From Acholeplasmatales bacterium (GTDB taxonomy: Bacteria; Bacillota_I; Bacilli_A; ML615J-28; CAG-313): DNA of 64,000 bases. Both the position numbers and the translations under genes were made by a program. Under the pieces are notes generated by a model. It was given only the letters and a program-made list of their open reading frames with translations. It searched no databases and had not been told where the DNA came from. Location of the stretch: assembly GCA_003539625.1 (NCBI GenBank), contig DPOU01000024.1:1-64000 (forward strand). The letters run 5' to 3'. Within the stretch, counting starts at the first letter, position 1; every line of letters starts with the position of its first letter. Shown piece by piece: positions 43,395 to 53,305 of the stretch.

Positions 43395-46300
43395 AGATAA
43401 AAGCAAAATCATTTCTGGCAATAATAACAACAATATTGAGCACTATTTTATTAAGCGTAATATTAATAGTTAATGCCAAAACCTATAATGTTCCAAAATA
43501 CGATGATGATATAGTAAATCCTGGTTCTGGTTCGGGATTATCAGCCCCAGTTACTAAATTTGATGTATTTTCTACTGATACAAGTGATGATAAAAATTAT
43601 GCAACGAATAAGATAATCAATATACCGGTATCAGAGGCAAAAACGTTTATTTTAGATTATTATACAATTAACTGGTATGCTAGTTATCCAATTCAAGAAT
43701 TAACTTTTGAAGTAGAGGATAATGAAATTATTGATATTAATTATTATAGAAATGGAGTTACATCTGGAACTAGTAGTAAAGTATCAAATAGTAAAACCAT
43801 TTTAGATAATAATCTACCTGAACGTGTGCTAAATGAAAAAATAAATACCGATTTTCCGGAACTATCGTTTGAGATAACGGGTTTAAAAGAGGGGATAACT
43901 TGTTTAAACATTACGGTAAAATCAGAACATGAATACGGAGATAATCAAACTACTGAAGAAACATTAAAGATTTTAATTAACGTATCTTCAAAAGAATTAA
44001 TTGATATCCCTAATTACATTAACTTATATTTAGGTAGTGGAATCCACAGTGGTGCCAAACAAATTAAATATGTAAGCGAAGAAAAAATAGGTATTTTAAA
44101 TGATATAGTAAGTTCAGTAAGTATAATTGAACCAATTGAAGTCACAAATTATAATGATGAATCGGTTGATAAAATAATGCATCGTATTCTAACTGATGAT
44201 AAAATATTAGTTCAAAACGATAGTTTATCTTTCATTGATGCAAGTAGTGAAGCATCATTTACGGTAGAATATTATGTACTAACTTCTGAGAATCTTGAAA
44301 TTGAAATTGCTTCATATAGTTTTGGTGTTATATTTTATAATTTAAGTGATTTTGAAATTAAATATAATGGTACATCATTTCCAGATAATGGTGTATATGA
44401 ATCAGGCGCTAAAATAACTATTGAAACTTCAGAAAGATTAAAGCCTTATTTATCTGATTTAATTGTTGCGTATATTCCAACATCAGCTGTGGATGTATTG
44501 CCTTATGAAGGAGATAGTGTATATGTTATTAATAAGGTAAGTGATGAAACTAATATTATAATTGGTGACAAACTTATGGCTCTATCAGGACTTGCCAATT
44601 ACGAATCAACATGTCAGTTTATTAATCTTACACTAAAACCTGATAATGTAATAGCTAGAGAATATCCACGAGAAATTGAACTAGATGAAAACTATGTATT
44701 TGAAATGGATAAAATTCTGGATGAAATAATTGAAATAACTAATATTAATGCTTTCAATGAAAACACAATATTTAACATAATATCTGATGGAGTTATAAAC
44801 GTTTCTCTTACAGAAAAGAATCAAATAAAGTTAAATTATGAGGCAGAAGAATCAATCACAACAACGCTTAGAACAATTCTAACGGTTGAAGCAAAATTAG
44901 ACAATGGAGTTACGCTAACAAAAACGATTGCCATATCACTTGTTCCTGGATATGGATACAAATATACATTCAATACTGTAAAAGTTACTTTGTTAGAAGG
45001 TGAAACAAAAACAATTACTTTAGGATATTTAGATCCCGATTTTATTGAAATAGCAGGAGATGCTTATGTATCAAATTACTACTTAAAAAATGGTAACGCA
45101 ATGATTATTCAAAATCGAACCTCTCGTAATAAATTTGATATCTTTGGTCATAAGGTTGGAACCGATACTGCTTATTTTGTTATTTATGATCAAGTTGTAG
45201 AAGTAGAAATTACTATTAATGATAAAAATAATAATAATAGAATCGTTCAATTTGATTTCTTAGAAGGAAGTAATTTATCTGTTTTGGCTAGTAATTCAAA
45301 AACTTATTTGACTATTCCCGATGAATATTTAGATTTAAATTTTAACTTTATAGTTTTAGATAATGAGATCCTAACAATTGAAAGTGTTAATGAAAATAGA
45401 CTTTCAATAAAAGGGTTAAAGGATGGTACTACACAAATATTTGCGTATGCTCAAAAAGACAATGTTTTCTATAATGCGGTAATAAATATTAAGATAATTA
45501 CAACGCTACCTAGACTATATATAGTGTATGATAAAGAAGATACGACTAAATCACTTACAAAGTATGATACTATTAAGATTTCATACGATGCCTCTAATTT
45601 TGATTTTTCACAAAATACAATTTATAGATGGTATTTAAACGATGAATTAATTTATGATAATGTTAAAGAATTTGAAAGAAACTTCGATGAAGGTATCAAT
45701 ACATTAAAATTAGTAATAATTGACAGTGATAACAATATAGAATTAGAAACTACTCAACAATTAATGATTTCAAGCGTAGAAAATATTGAAAAAACTTTAT
45801 CAATCAACGCTGATAAAATAATTTATGTAGACTTGCATCAAGGCAATTTTGAAATAAGTGCCTTGTTAGATGGAGTATTAGATCCTAATTATAAATATTT
45901 GTGGAGTATTTCTAATTCATCAGTTTGTAGAATTTCCATAAATGGAAATGAAAAAATAATCCTAGAACCGTTATATGTTGGTGAAGTAGATTTAACTGTT
46001 ATGACCAATATTTCTAAATATGAAGAAATATTTATTAAAAGTGAAATTAAAATCGTAGTAATTGAACCAACTTATAAAGTAATTGGTAATACTTTTATTA
46101 AACCTAATACTGATCAAACTTTTGAATTCCTTGGTGATGGTAAAACAATATATAATTTAAAACCTATTCTAGAAATTGATGTTGATGGTCAAAAATTTGA
46201 AGATTATACGATAAGTAATAAAGGAATTAAAATTAATAAAATAAAAAAAGGTAAATATTCAATTAATGCCAATATAAATGGCGAAACTGTTGAGTTAAAT

Positions 46301-46873
46301 TTTGATGCCACTAATTTTAATCTCAAAGAAGTGGTCAAACTTGTTTTACCATATTTATTTGTTATATGTATTATTGTAATAGTAGTAACATTTGCTTTAA
46401 AAAAACATCTTAATAAACTAGATTGGACTAAACAAAAAATTAATAATCTTGATAAGTCAGTCGATAAAGTATTAAAGGATAAAAAAGTTACTAAGAAAGA
46501 AATTAAACATTTATTGAAAAATTCAAAAAAAGCTAAAAAAATGTTAACTTATTGTATTGATGAAGGAATTGATGAATTAAGTATTGTATTACCAATAATT
46601 GATCAAATTATAATGATTCTAACCGCAACATTTAATACTGACGTTAAAGAAGAAACAATGTTAGTAATTGTAAATAATATTAAAAACAAAAACGTTTCAA
46701 GATTAGTAAAAGAGTTTACGATAATTAAAAATGAACGTGATGAGTTTGAACAAAAGAAAAAAGATGAAGATGAAGTAATTACTAAAAAACCTCAAAAAGA
46801 AAGAAATACTAAAGATAGTTATCGCGAATATTTAGAATTAAGTAAATATACTGAATCAGATAATGATGAATAA
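43391..46873 (+). CDS. Large membrane-anchored surface protein with Ig-like modules
   Basis: A 1160-residue single-copy surface protein. The N-terminal signal peptide or anchor covers about 1-30. A very long, acidic, Ser/Thr/Asn-rich beta-type ectodomain (about 30-985) follows. At least two parts have the BIG2-like pattern, for example LTIESVNENRLSIKGLKDGTTQIFAYAQ and VCRISINGNEKIILEPLYVGEVDLTVMT. One membrane helix at about 990-1012 (LVLPYLFVICIIVIVVTFAL) leads into a Lys-rich helical cytosolic tail of about 145 residues. Such a long cytosolic tail is unusual for an adhesin. Operon with mscS suggests a sensor or partner in envelope mechanics; this is inference. No family was recognised for the whole protein. 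Confidence 0.7.
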   Translation: MKIKAKSFLAIITTILSTILLSVILIVNAKTYNVPKYDDDIVNPGSGSGLSAPVTKFDVFSTDTSDDKNYATNKIINIPVSEAKTFILDYYTINWYASYPIQELTFEVEDNEIIDINYYRNGVTSGTSSKVSNSKTILDNNLPERVLNEKINTDFPELSFEITGLKEGITCLNITVKSEHEYGDNQTTEETLKILINVSSKELIDIPNYINLYLGSGIHSGAKQIKYVSEEKIGILNDIVSSVSIIEPIEVTNYNDESVDKIMHRILTDDKILVQNDSLSFIDASSEASFTVEYYVLTSENLEIEIASYSFGVIFYNLSDFEIKYNGTSFPDNGVYESGAKITIETSERLKPYLSDLIVAYIPTSAVDVLPYEGDSVYVINKVSDETNIIIGDKLMALSGLANYESTCQFINLTLKPDNVIAREYPREIELDENYVFEMDKILDEIIEITNINAFNENTIFNIISDGVINVSLTEKNQIKLNYEAEESITTTLRTILTVEAKLDNGVTLTKTIAISLVPGYGYKYTFNTVKVTLLEGETKTITLGYLDPDFIEIAGDAYVSNYYLKNGNAMIIQNRTSRNKFDIFGHKVGTDTAYFVIYDQVVEVEITINDKNNNNRIVQFDFLEGSNLSVLASNSKTYLTIPDEYLDLNFNFIVLDNEILTIESVNENRLSIKGLKDGTTQIFAYAQKDNVFYNAVINIKIITTLPRLYIVYDKEDTTKSLTKYDTIKISYDASNFDFSQNTIYRWYLNDELIYDNVKEFERNFDEGINTLKLVIIDSDNNIELETTQQLMISSVENIEKTLSINADKIIYVDLHQGNFEISALLDGVLDPNYKYLWSISNSSVCRISINGNEKIILEPLYVGEVDLTVMTNISKYEEIFIKSEIKIVVIEPTYKVIGNTFIKPNTDQTFEFLGDGKTIYNLKPILEIDVDGQKFEDYTISNKGIKINKIKKGKYSINANINGETVELNFDATNFNLKEVVKLVLPYLFVICIIVIVVTFALKKHLNKLDWTKQKINNLDKSVDKVLKDKKVTKKEIKHLLKNSKKAKKMLTYCIDEGIDELSIVLPIIDQIIMILTATFNTDVKEETMLVIVNNIKNKNVSRLVKEFTIIKNERDEFEQKKKDEDEVITKKPQKERNTKDSYREYLELSKYTESDNDE

Positions 46874-46882
46874 AGACGTTTT

Positions 46883-46914
46883 AAGGCTTTGTATAATATA
46901 CAAGGTCTTTTTTT
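46883..46914 (+). terminator. Terminator after the surface-protein gene
   Basis: AAGGCTTTGTAT pairs with ATACAAGGTCTT (two wobbles) around AAT and is followed by T5-6. Confidence 0.82.
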
Positions 46915-46948
46915 AATAAAAAGCAAATAGGTTTATAAGCAATCCAAT

Positions 46949-46976
46949 TTGATAAAAACAGAAAATATGGTATATT
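46949..46976 (+). promoter_or_regulatory. Promoter of the ABC/FtsX pair
   Basis: TTGATA-16-TATATT, ending 31 bases before the ATG. Confidence 0.65.
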
Positions 46977-47007
46977 ATAAATATATTTGTGAAAGGAGAT
47001 AACCTAA

Positions 47008-47709
47008 ATGGCATTTATTGAATTAAATGATATATGTAAAGATTATGGTACAAAAGAAACAAAAATAACTGCTTTAAATCACATATCTTTTACACTAGAA
47101 AAAAATGAATTGGTTGTAATTCTTGGCGCAAGTGGAGCTGGAAAATCAACGTTACTAAATATATTGGGTGGTATGGATTTTGCCACGAGTGGATCATATC
47201 GAGTAAATGGAAGAGAAATTACGACTCTTAACGAAAAAGAAATGGCATTGTTTAGAAGAAATAATGTTGGATTTGTTTTTCAATTTTATAATTTGATGCC
47301 TAATTTAACCGCTCTTGAAAATGTTATGTTATCATCAAACCATGTTAGCAATTCAATTAATCCTAAAACAGCATTAGAAATGGTAGGACTAAAAGATAGA
47401 ATTAATAACTTCCCTTCGAACCTAAGTGGTGGTGAACAACAAAGGGTATCTATAGCTAGAGCGATTGCTAAAAAGCCTGAGATTTTACTTTGTGATGAAC
47501 CAACGGGAGCACTCGATAGTAAAACGGGTAAATCAATTCTAAAAATATTAAAGGACATTAGTCAAACTGGTGAACAATGTGTAATTGTTGTTACCCACAA
47601 TGCGAATATTGCAAAAGTTGCTAATCGAGTAATTCGTTTAAGCGATGGAAAAATTATTAGCAATGTGAAAAATGAAAATGTTCTTGATATAGAGGATATC
47701 GAATGGTAA
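47008..47709 (+). CDS. ABC transporter ATP-binding protein, MacB/LolD type
   Basis: A 233-residue ATPase. Walker A GASGAGKST is near residue 38, the Q-loop VFQFYNLMPNLTALENV, the signature LSGGEQQR, Walker B LLCDEPTGALDSKTG and the switch His in VVTHN. This sequence pattern belongs to the type VII (MacB/LolD/BceA) group that powers FtsX-like permeases. It overlaps the permease gene by seven bases. AAAGGAG precedes the ATG. Confidence 0.92.
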   Translation: MAFIELNDICKDYGTKETKITALNHISFTLEKNELVVILGASGAGKSTLLNILGGMDFATSGSYRVNGREITTLNEKEMALFRRNNVGFVFQFYNLMPNLTALENVMLSSNHVSNSINPKTALEMVGLKDRINNFPSNLSGGEQQRVSIARAIAKKPEILLCDEPTGALDSKTGKSILKILKDISQTGEQCVIVVTHNANIAKVANRVIRLSDGKIISNVKNENVLDIEDIEW

Positions 47710-50060
47710 AAAGATCTATATTAGGAATAAAAGTAGCAAGAGAAATCAAAAGCAATTGGAAACAATATTTATCAGTAATTTTGATTGCGGCACTAGCTGT
47801 TACACTATTTACAGGTATATGGTCTAATTATCGAAGTTTTCAAGATAAGTTGAATACCATATACCAAGAATCTAATATGTGTGATGGTATCGTTATGGTA
47901 AAAAATTATGACGAAGAAATTGAAAAGTATTTGCAATCTAAAGGATATGAATATCAAAAAAGATTATACTATCCAACAAGAGTAGATAATACCTCAATTT
48001 ATCTTGCTACATTTAAAGAAAGTGATAAATTAAATTTACCATACAAAGTAAACATTGAAAATGGTGTAAAAAAAGAAGTTTTGGTTGATAGAAATTTCTT
48101 AACTAAAACAAATCTTAAAGTTGGCGATTTAATTAAATTTAGTATTTCATTTGAAGCATATGACATTGATATTAGTTTACCAATCAGTGGAACAATGAAT
48201 CATCCTGAATCACTAGAAAATGCTACATACAATGCATCTTTTGTTTATGTAAATCAAGAAGCTCTAATTGAAGAAATTGTAAATTCTTTAGCACCTGAAA
48301 TAAAAAATTTAATAACGACAATATTTAAAACTACTCCAGAAGAATATATTACCGAAAAACTTGAAAGTTCATATAATCAATATCTTATCAAAAGCGAAAA
48401 TATTGAAAATCTTTTAAGCACAATTAAAGGAAACTATAAAGATAACGATAATTTTGTTTATGCTTTAAAAACTAGTGAATTACCATCTAATATAACGATT
48501 GAAGCTGATGTTTTACAGGCTAAGAAACTATTATATATTTTTCCAGTAATCTTTTATTTAGTTGCAATATTAATAATACTAACATCTATTTCTCAACTAA
48601 TCAATCGTGAACAAAAAAATATTGGAATATTAAAAGCTCTAGGTTATTCAAAATCGGAAATAATATGGCATTATACTAATATATTCATAGTACTTGGTTT
48701 AATTGGTTCGGTTATTGGAATAATTTTAGGACCAACTATTATACCTAATGTAATGGCTATGAAATATAATATTTTATATCAATTACCAAAAATTAAAACT
48801 CATTTCTTTAGATTTGAATATTTACTAAGTATGCTGATATTACTAATTATTATTGTCTCTACAAGTTTAATTGCCTGTCATGATTCAGTAAGAAAAGTAC
48901 CGGCTGAAAGTTTACGAGGAGATAATGCGGTAAAAATGAAATTGTCATTTTTATCTAAAATTAGTTTCTTCAAAAAAATGCCACTTTCTATCTTAATGGC
49001 ATTTAGAAATATGAAACGTAAATTTAGTAGAACCTTAATGGTAATACTAGGAGTATTAGGATGTACAGCATTACTTGCATGTGGTTTTGGGATTGAAGAC
49101 ACTATCAACTATGGTTTAGACTTGGAATTAGAGGACTATATTCCATATGATATTTCAGCAACTTATTCTGCAAATCAATCTTTTGAAGATACTATTAGTA
49201 AAATAGATCATGTTAAATATGTTGATGAATACGCAAAATATAGTGTAAACTTGACAGGTAAGAATGTTATAAGTTCATATGTTTATTTATTACCCGAAAA
49301 ATCATTTATTTTTAAACCAGATTACAATAATGATGATTGTTTAATATCAAGTAAAGTTGCGAAAAAATTAGGATGTAGTAGTGGAGATGCTATAACATTT
49401 ATTTATGATGGAAAGCAATACACAGTAACTATTACTAAAGTAGTTGATTTTTGTATTAGTCAAGGTATTTTTATATCAAAAAATTATTTTGAAAACCAAG
49501 AACAAAAATTATCGTTTAAACCAACGGGATGTTGGGTAATGACTGATGATACTACTTACAATGAAGAAATCTCTAATCAAATAAAAGATATTGATGGAAT
49601 AATAAGTTCAATGTCAATGGCTCAAACTCGTGAACATGCTAATAATACGATTGCCTCAATCAAGGTAATGACTTTGACTGTAAAAGTTTTTGCAATATTA
49701 TTGGCAATAGTAGTATTATATAATTTAGCACTACTTAACTTCAAAGAACGTATCAAAGATATTGCAACATTGAAAGTTTTGGGATTCTCTAAATTAGAAA
49801 TTGGTTCATCGTTTATAATTGAAATAATTACATTGACTTTCGTTGGTTCATTGATTGGATTATTGTTTGGAAAACCATTATTGATTGCGGTACTTTCAAT
49901 TAATGAAAATCCCTTGTTATCATATATCTATTATATAAAACCAATATCATATATTCTTACTGTGCTTCTAACTTGTGGTACAAGTCTTTGTATTAATCTA
50001 TTCTTTGCGGGATTAACAAGAAAAGTACAAATGGTTGAATCTCTCAAATCAGTAGAATAA
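47703..50060 (+). CDS. FtsX-like permease with large external domains
   Basis: A 785-residue permease. One membrane helix lies at about 20-40, followed by an external domain of about 230 residues. Three helices (about 275-390) with the coupling pattern NIGILKALGYSKSEIIWHY come next. Then there is a second N-terminal-like helix (about 437-460), a second external domain of about 190 residues, and a last helix set with DIATLKVLGFSKLEIGSS. The duplicated FtsX arrangement resembles exporters that handle lipoproteins, peptides or antibiotics, not the cell-division FtsX. Substrate unknown; no two-component system is adjacent. Confidence 0.88.
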   Translation: MVKRSILGIKVAREIKSNWKQYLSVILIAALAVTLFTGIWSNYRSFQDKLNTIYQESNMCDGIVMVKNYDEEIEKYLQSKGYEYQKRLYYPTRVDNTSIYLATFKESDKLNLPYKVNIENGVKKEVLVDRNFLTKTNLKVGDLIKFSISFEAYDIDISLPISGTMNHPESLENATYNASFVYVNQEALIEEIVNSLAPEIKNLITTIFKTTPEEYITEKLESSYNQYLIKSENIENLLSTIKGNYKDNDNFVYALKTSELPSNITIEADVLQAKKLLYIFPVIFYLVAILIILTSISQLINREQKNIGILKALGYSKSEIIWHYTNIFIVLGLIGSVIGIILGPTIIPNVMAMKYNILYQLPKIKTHFFRFEYLLSMLILLIIIVSTSLIACHDSVRKVPAESLRGDNAVKMKLSFLSKISFFKKMPLSILMAFRNMKRKFSRTLMVILGVLGCTALLACGFGIEDTINYGLDLELEDYIPYDISATYSANQSFEDTISKIDHVKYVDEYAKYSVNLTGKNVISSYVYLLPEKSFIFKPDYNNDDCLISSKVAKKLGCSSGDAITFIYDGKQYTVTITKVVDFCISQGIFISKNYFENQEQKLSFKPTGCWVMTDDTTYNEEISNQIKDIDGIISSMSMAQTREHANNTIASIKVMTLTVKVFAILLAIVVLYNLALLNFKERIKDIATLKVLGFSKLEIGSSFIIEIITLTFVGSLIGLLFGKPLLIAVLSINENPLLSYIYYIKPISYILTVLLTCGTSLCINLFFAGLTRKVQMVESLKSVE

Positions 50061-50453
50061 AAAAACTCTTGATTTTTATAGGCCCTTTAAATTAGTTTAG
50101 GGTTTTAACACCTTTAAAGAAGTATTTGGTCAAAAAAATTAATTATTATTGTACATAGTCTCCAAAGCAGACAGTGAGTTAAAATAAAATTATTCACTAT
50201 TTATTTTGGAGATTTTTTATTATGGAAATGGAAATAAGTAAATAAAAGGAACAAAACATTTAAATTTATATTTTAAATACATTGTGTTTTATGTATAGCA
50301 TATCCTTTCTAGTGTTTACCTGAAGCATTAATAAATTTTTCTTCTATAATGAAAAAATGCCAATAAAAAAAGTTTAGGGTTACCCTAGACTTCTTTATTG
50401 TTATATATTGACCCTAAACTGATTTATATAATCTTTTTAAACAAGAGTTTTTT
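50060..50453. repeat. Interrupted bidirectional terminator flanking an inserted element
   Basis: AAAAAACTCTTG (50060-50071) and CAAGAGTTTTTT (50442-50453) are perfect inverted repeats about 370 bases apart. Removing the DNA at 50081-50433 plus one copy of the adjoining T-rich octamer would join them into a neat 12-bp terminator stem with a nine-base loop. This is the layout seen between most convergent genes in the window. The stem is AT-rich at one end. Confidence 0.6.
50081..50433. mobile_element. Candidate MITE-like insertion (~353 bp, no transposase)
   Basis: The left end GGCCCTTTAAATTAGTTT continues into AGGGT. The right end, read inward on the minus strand, gives GATTATATAAATCAGTTT and AGGGT. 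The two ends match at about 17 of 23 positions, strongest over TAAATnAGTTTAGGGT. Flanking octamers TTTTTATA (50073-50080) and TTTTTAAA (50434-50441) differ by one base, as expected for a decayed 8-bp target duplication. Inside are a third AGTTTAGGGT copy at 50371 and a terminator-like hairpin at 50159-50218 (TCTCCAAA with TTTGGAGA, then T6). The 8-bp duplication and GG ends recall ISL3-type elements. No gene longer than a few codons is present. Confidence 0.5.
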
Positions 50454-51078
50454 ATTGTAATTGTTTTAACTTGCTGAGTAGTATATCAAAGGCAACATCG
50501 TTGTGACCACCTTCGGGAATAATTATATCCGCAAATCTTTTTGATGGTTCAACAAAAGCAATGTGCATTGGACGAACTGATTCTAAATATTGATTTACAA
50601 CTGACTCTAAACTTCTGCCACGGTCTTGGATATCACGTTTAAGACGGCGAATGAAGCGAATATCATCAGGAGTATCAACAAAAATTTTAATGTCAAATAA
50701 TTTTCTAAGCCTTGGAATAGCAAAAGTAAGAATTCCTTCAACGATAATTATTTGAGCTGGTTCAATGTGTTCAGTTTCAGTCTTACGAGCTTGAACAACA
50801 AAATCATATAAAGGTTTGTCAATGGCATTTCCATTTTTTAATTCATTGAGTTGTTTAATTAAATAGTCGGTATCATATGAATCAGGGTGGTCATAGTTAG
50901 CTTTGCCAGTTTCTGTACGTTGTACTTTATCTTTATTGTGATAATAGTCATCGATTTTAATTAAAGCAACAGTACCAGTTTTAATTGCTTCATCATATAA
51001 GCGATTAGCAATAGTAGTTTTACCAGAAGATGTTCCTCCAGCAATGCCAATAATTGTTGGTTTTTTTGTGTTTTGCAT
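50452..51078 (-). CDS. udk: Uridine kinase
   Basis: A 208-residue uridine/cytidine kinase. Walker A GIAGGTSSGKTT is at the N-terminus, followed by KIDDYYHNKD, NYDHPDSYDTDYLI and FVDTPDDIRFIRRLKRDIQDRGR. It phosphorylates uridine and cytidine with ATP or GTP for pyrimidine salvage. The ATG at 51078 is preferred because GGAGG lies five bases upstream; the longer start at 51090 contains that site within its first codons. The right arm of the interrupted terminator directly follows its stop. Confidence 0.95.
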   Translation of the reverse strand: MQNTKKPTIIGIAGGTSSGKTTIANRLYDEAIKTGTVALIKIDDYYHNKDKVQRTETGKANYDHPDSYDTDYLIKQLNELKNGNAIDKPLYDFVVQARKTETEHIEPAQIIIVEGILTFAIPRLRKLFDIKIFVDTPDDIRFIRRLKRDIQDRGRSLESVVNQYLESVRPMHIAFVEPSKRFADIIIPEGGHNDVAFDILLSKLKQLQ

Positions 51079-51219
51079 CAGTTCCTCCATATATTAAACT
51101 AGTTTGTATTATATCACAATTTGTAAAATGATGTTAATAATTAGCCATTTTTCTTTTTTTTAGAAACGTTTTATAGTATAATTATACCAAAGACAATAAT
51201 GGATAAAAGAAGGTAAATT

Positions 51220-52362
51220 ATGAAAAAAATTGATGAATTAGTAACTATCTTAAAAGAAGCTAACGAGAATAATGTTTGGCATAAAACCATAACCGCATAT
51301 GGTTATCAATTTGATTATGATACTGTTGTGTATGCTAGTGTATCAAAATATTGGTTTGGCAAAAATGAGATAGAGGAATTTATATGTCCACTAAATTCTG
51401 AAAGTGACAATAACAATAGACCTGGAACTAAAAAAGAAAGTACAGAATATATAACTGTTCATGATACCGCATCTTCAAAAGATACCGCCGATGAATATGC
51501 TCATGCAAAATACGTAACTAATGGTGGTGGTGGCACTAGTTGGCACTATTCAGTAGGTTCAAAAATGGCATGCCATCAAGTACCTGATGATGAGGTAGCA
51601 TATCATGCGGGAGACTCACTTGATGTAAGATTTGAATTATTTAATACTAATGTTTCAGGAACTAATAAAAACCCTACTATTACTATAAATGATGGCTTTT
51701 ATTATATTGATGGTATTAAATCATCAATAAAAGTACCTCAAGTAAGTTTTGAATATCGAAATGATGAATTAGTATATGCATCAGATGGCGTAAAACAAGG
51801 AAGAAAAGCCCCTAAAGATGCCAAAGAAGGAAGAACTGATATTGTTTTGACTACTGCCGATATAAATGATGCCGGAATAAGAATAGATCTAAAGGGTGAT
51901 GGATATTATTATATTGGCCCTACATATTACAATGCTAGTTTTGGAAAAATTGCTAATCGTGGTGGGAACTTAAATAGCATTGGTATTGAAACAATGATTA
52001 ATCAAGGTTCAAACTTAATGAGAACTTGGCACCGTTGTGCAAAGCTAGTTGCTAATTTATTGGTTGATAATAACCTAGATCCATCAAGAGTTAAACCACA
52101 TCATTTCTTTAGTGGTAAACCTTGTCCTAATACACTTAGAACTAATGGATTGTGGAATTATTTTATGGAATGTGTAAATACTGAATATAAAATAAGAAAA
52201 GACTTTAGTGATATAAAAATTGAATTAATCAATCATTCGCAAGGATTATTAGAAGATGGCTTAATTGATCAAGATCATCTTAATAAAAATGTATCATATA
52301 CAGTTAAATTAACTGATGATAAAGAAACTAGAATAATTGAATTACACAATAAGGTTGAATAG
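51220..52362 (+). CDS. N-acetylmuramoyl-L-alanine amidase (Amidase_2), no signal peptide
   Basis: A 380-residue zinc amidase. EYITVHDTAS gives the first ligand His. SWHYSVGSKMACHQVPDDEVAYHAGD carries the conserved substrate region, and KPHHFFSGKPCPNTLR the last ligands. About 100 residues are inserted between YHAGD and the second half (IGIETMINQGSN). The first 65 residues form a separate N-terminal extension, and the last 50 a helical tail. No signal peptide or wall-binding domain is seen. Cytosolic recycling, release by lysis, or a spore role are all possible. It starts a four-gene operon; AGAAGG precedes the ATG. Confidence 0.87.
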   Translation: MKKIDELVTILKEANENNVWHKTITAYGYQFDYDTVVYASVSKYWFGKNEIEEFICPLNSESDNNNRPGTKKESTEYITVHDTASSKDTADEYAHAKYVTNGGGGTSWHYSVGSKMACHQVPDDEVAYHAGDSLDVRFELFNTNVSGTNKNPTITINDGFYYIDGIKSSIKVPQVSFEYRNDELVYASDGVKQGRKAPKDAKEGRTDIVLTTADINDAGIRIDLKGDGYYYIGPTYYNASFGKIANRGGNLNSIGIETMINQGSNLMRTWHRCAKLVANLLVDNNLDPSRVKPHHFFSGKPCPNTLRTNGLWNYFMECVNTEYKIRKDFSDIKIELINHSQGLLEDGLIDQDHLNKNVSYTVKLTDDKETRIIELHNKVE

Positions 52363-52363
52363 T

Positions 52364-53305
52364 ATGGCATATGTAGTTACAGGCGCAACAGGCCACATTG
52401 GAAATAATTTAGTAAAAAGGTTAATTGGATTAAATCAAAAAGTTAGAATACTAACAAGAAGAGTGGATGAATCAATAGATAATTTACAAGCTGAATATAA
52501 AATAGGTGATGTTTTTAATCGTGAATTCTTACTTGAAAATATCAACTCTGAAGATGTAGTTATTCATCTTGCGGGAGTAATTGATGTTAAAAATAACAAA
52601 AAAGAACAAACCATGAAAATAAACTATGAAGGTACAAAATTAATAACTGATATTTGTATTGAAAAGAAAGTTAAACGTTACATTTATTTTAGTAGTGTTG
52701 ATTGTATCTATAAAGAAAATGATGAAGAAGTATTTGAACCAACAAAAATATATCCCGATAAGTTTATTGATAACTATAGTCATAGTAAAGCCCTTGCTAC
52801 TGAATATGTTATGGAGGCTCGTACAAATACCGATATACCGATTAATATTGTTTATCCTTCTGCTGTAATTGGCACAAATGATTTTAAACCATCATCAATT
52901 GGCAACGTAGTTAGCGATATTATTGATGGAAAAATGCAATTTGGAATAAAGGGTGGCTATAACTTTGTAGATGTTGATGATGTGGTTAATGCAACAATAT
53001 CGATAATTAATAATGAACTAGAAGGTGACTATTTATTAACTGGTACCAATGTTACAGTCTACGAATTATATGATAAAGTAAATGAGCAATTAAATAGAAA
53101 GAAAAAAACAATGCATATCCCATTGTTTATTGTTAAATTATTTATCCCATTTACACCATATCTATCAAAATTTGTTTTAAAAACAATTATGGAAAATCAC
53201 AATTACAATAATCAAAAAATGATAGAGATTTTAAAAATTCAACCTACTTCATTTGAAGACACCCTGAAAAAAACAATTAAATTTTTTGAGGAAAGAAAAA
53301 AATGA
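52364..53305 (+). CDS. NAD(P)-dependent SDR epimerase/dehydratase
   Basis: A 313-residue extended SDR. The nucleotide site VVTGATGHIGNNLV is at residues 4-17. The catalytic pair is YSHSKALATEYV, with SS in YFSSVD upstream, and INIVYPSAVIGTND follows. The C-terminal region has a hydrophobic stretch (HIPLFIVKLFIPFTPYLSKF) that may associate with the membrane. Relatives include nucleoside-sugar epimerases and dihydroflavonol-reductase-like proteins; substrate unknown. The ATG at 52364 follows the amidase stop by one base, and the stop overlaps the next gene. Confidence 0.82.
   Translation: MAYVVTGATGHIGNNLVKRLIGLNQKVRILTRRVDESIDNLQAEYKIGDVFNREFLLENINSEDVVIHLAGVIDVKNNKKEQTMKINYEGTKLITDICIEKKVKRYIYFSSVDCIYKENDEEVFEPTKIYPDKFIDNYSHSKALATEYVMEARTNTDIPINIVYPSAVIGTNDFKPSSIGNVVSDIIDGKMQFGIKGGYNFVDVDDVVNATISIINNELEGDYLLTGTNVTVYELYDKVNEQLNRKKKTMHIPLFIVKLFIPFTPYLSKFVLKTIMENHNYNNQKMIEILKIQPTSFEDTLKKTIKFFEERKK

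Noticed and set aside
51220..52362. A prophage signalled by the amidase
   Set aside because: No holin, terminase, capsid or integrase genes lie nearby, and the operon partners are metabolic or surface proteins.
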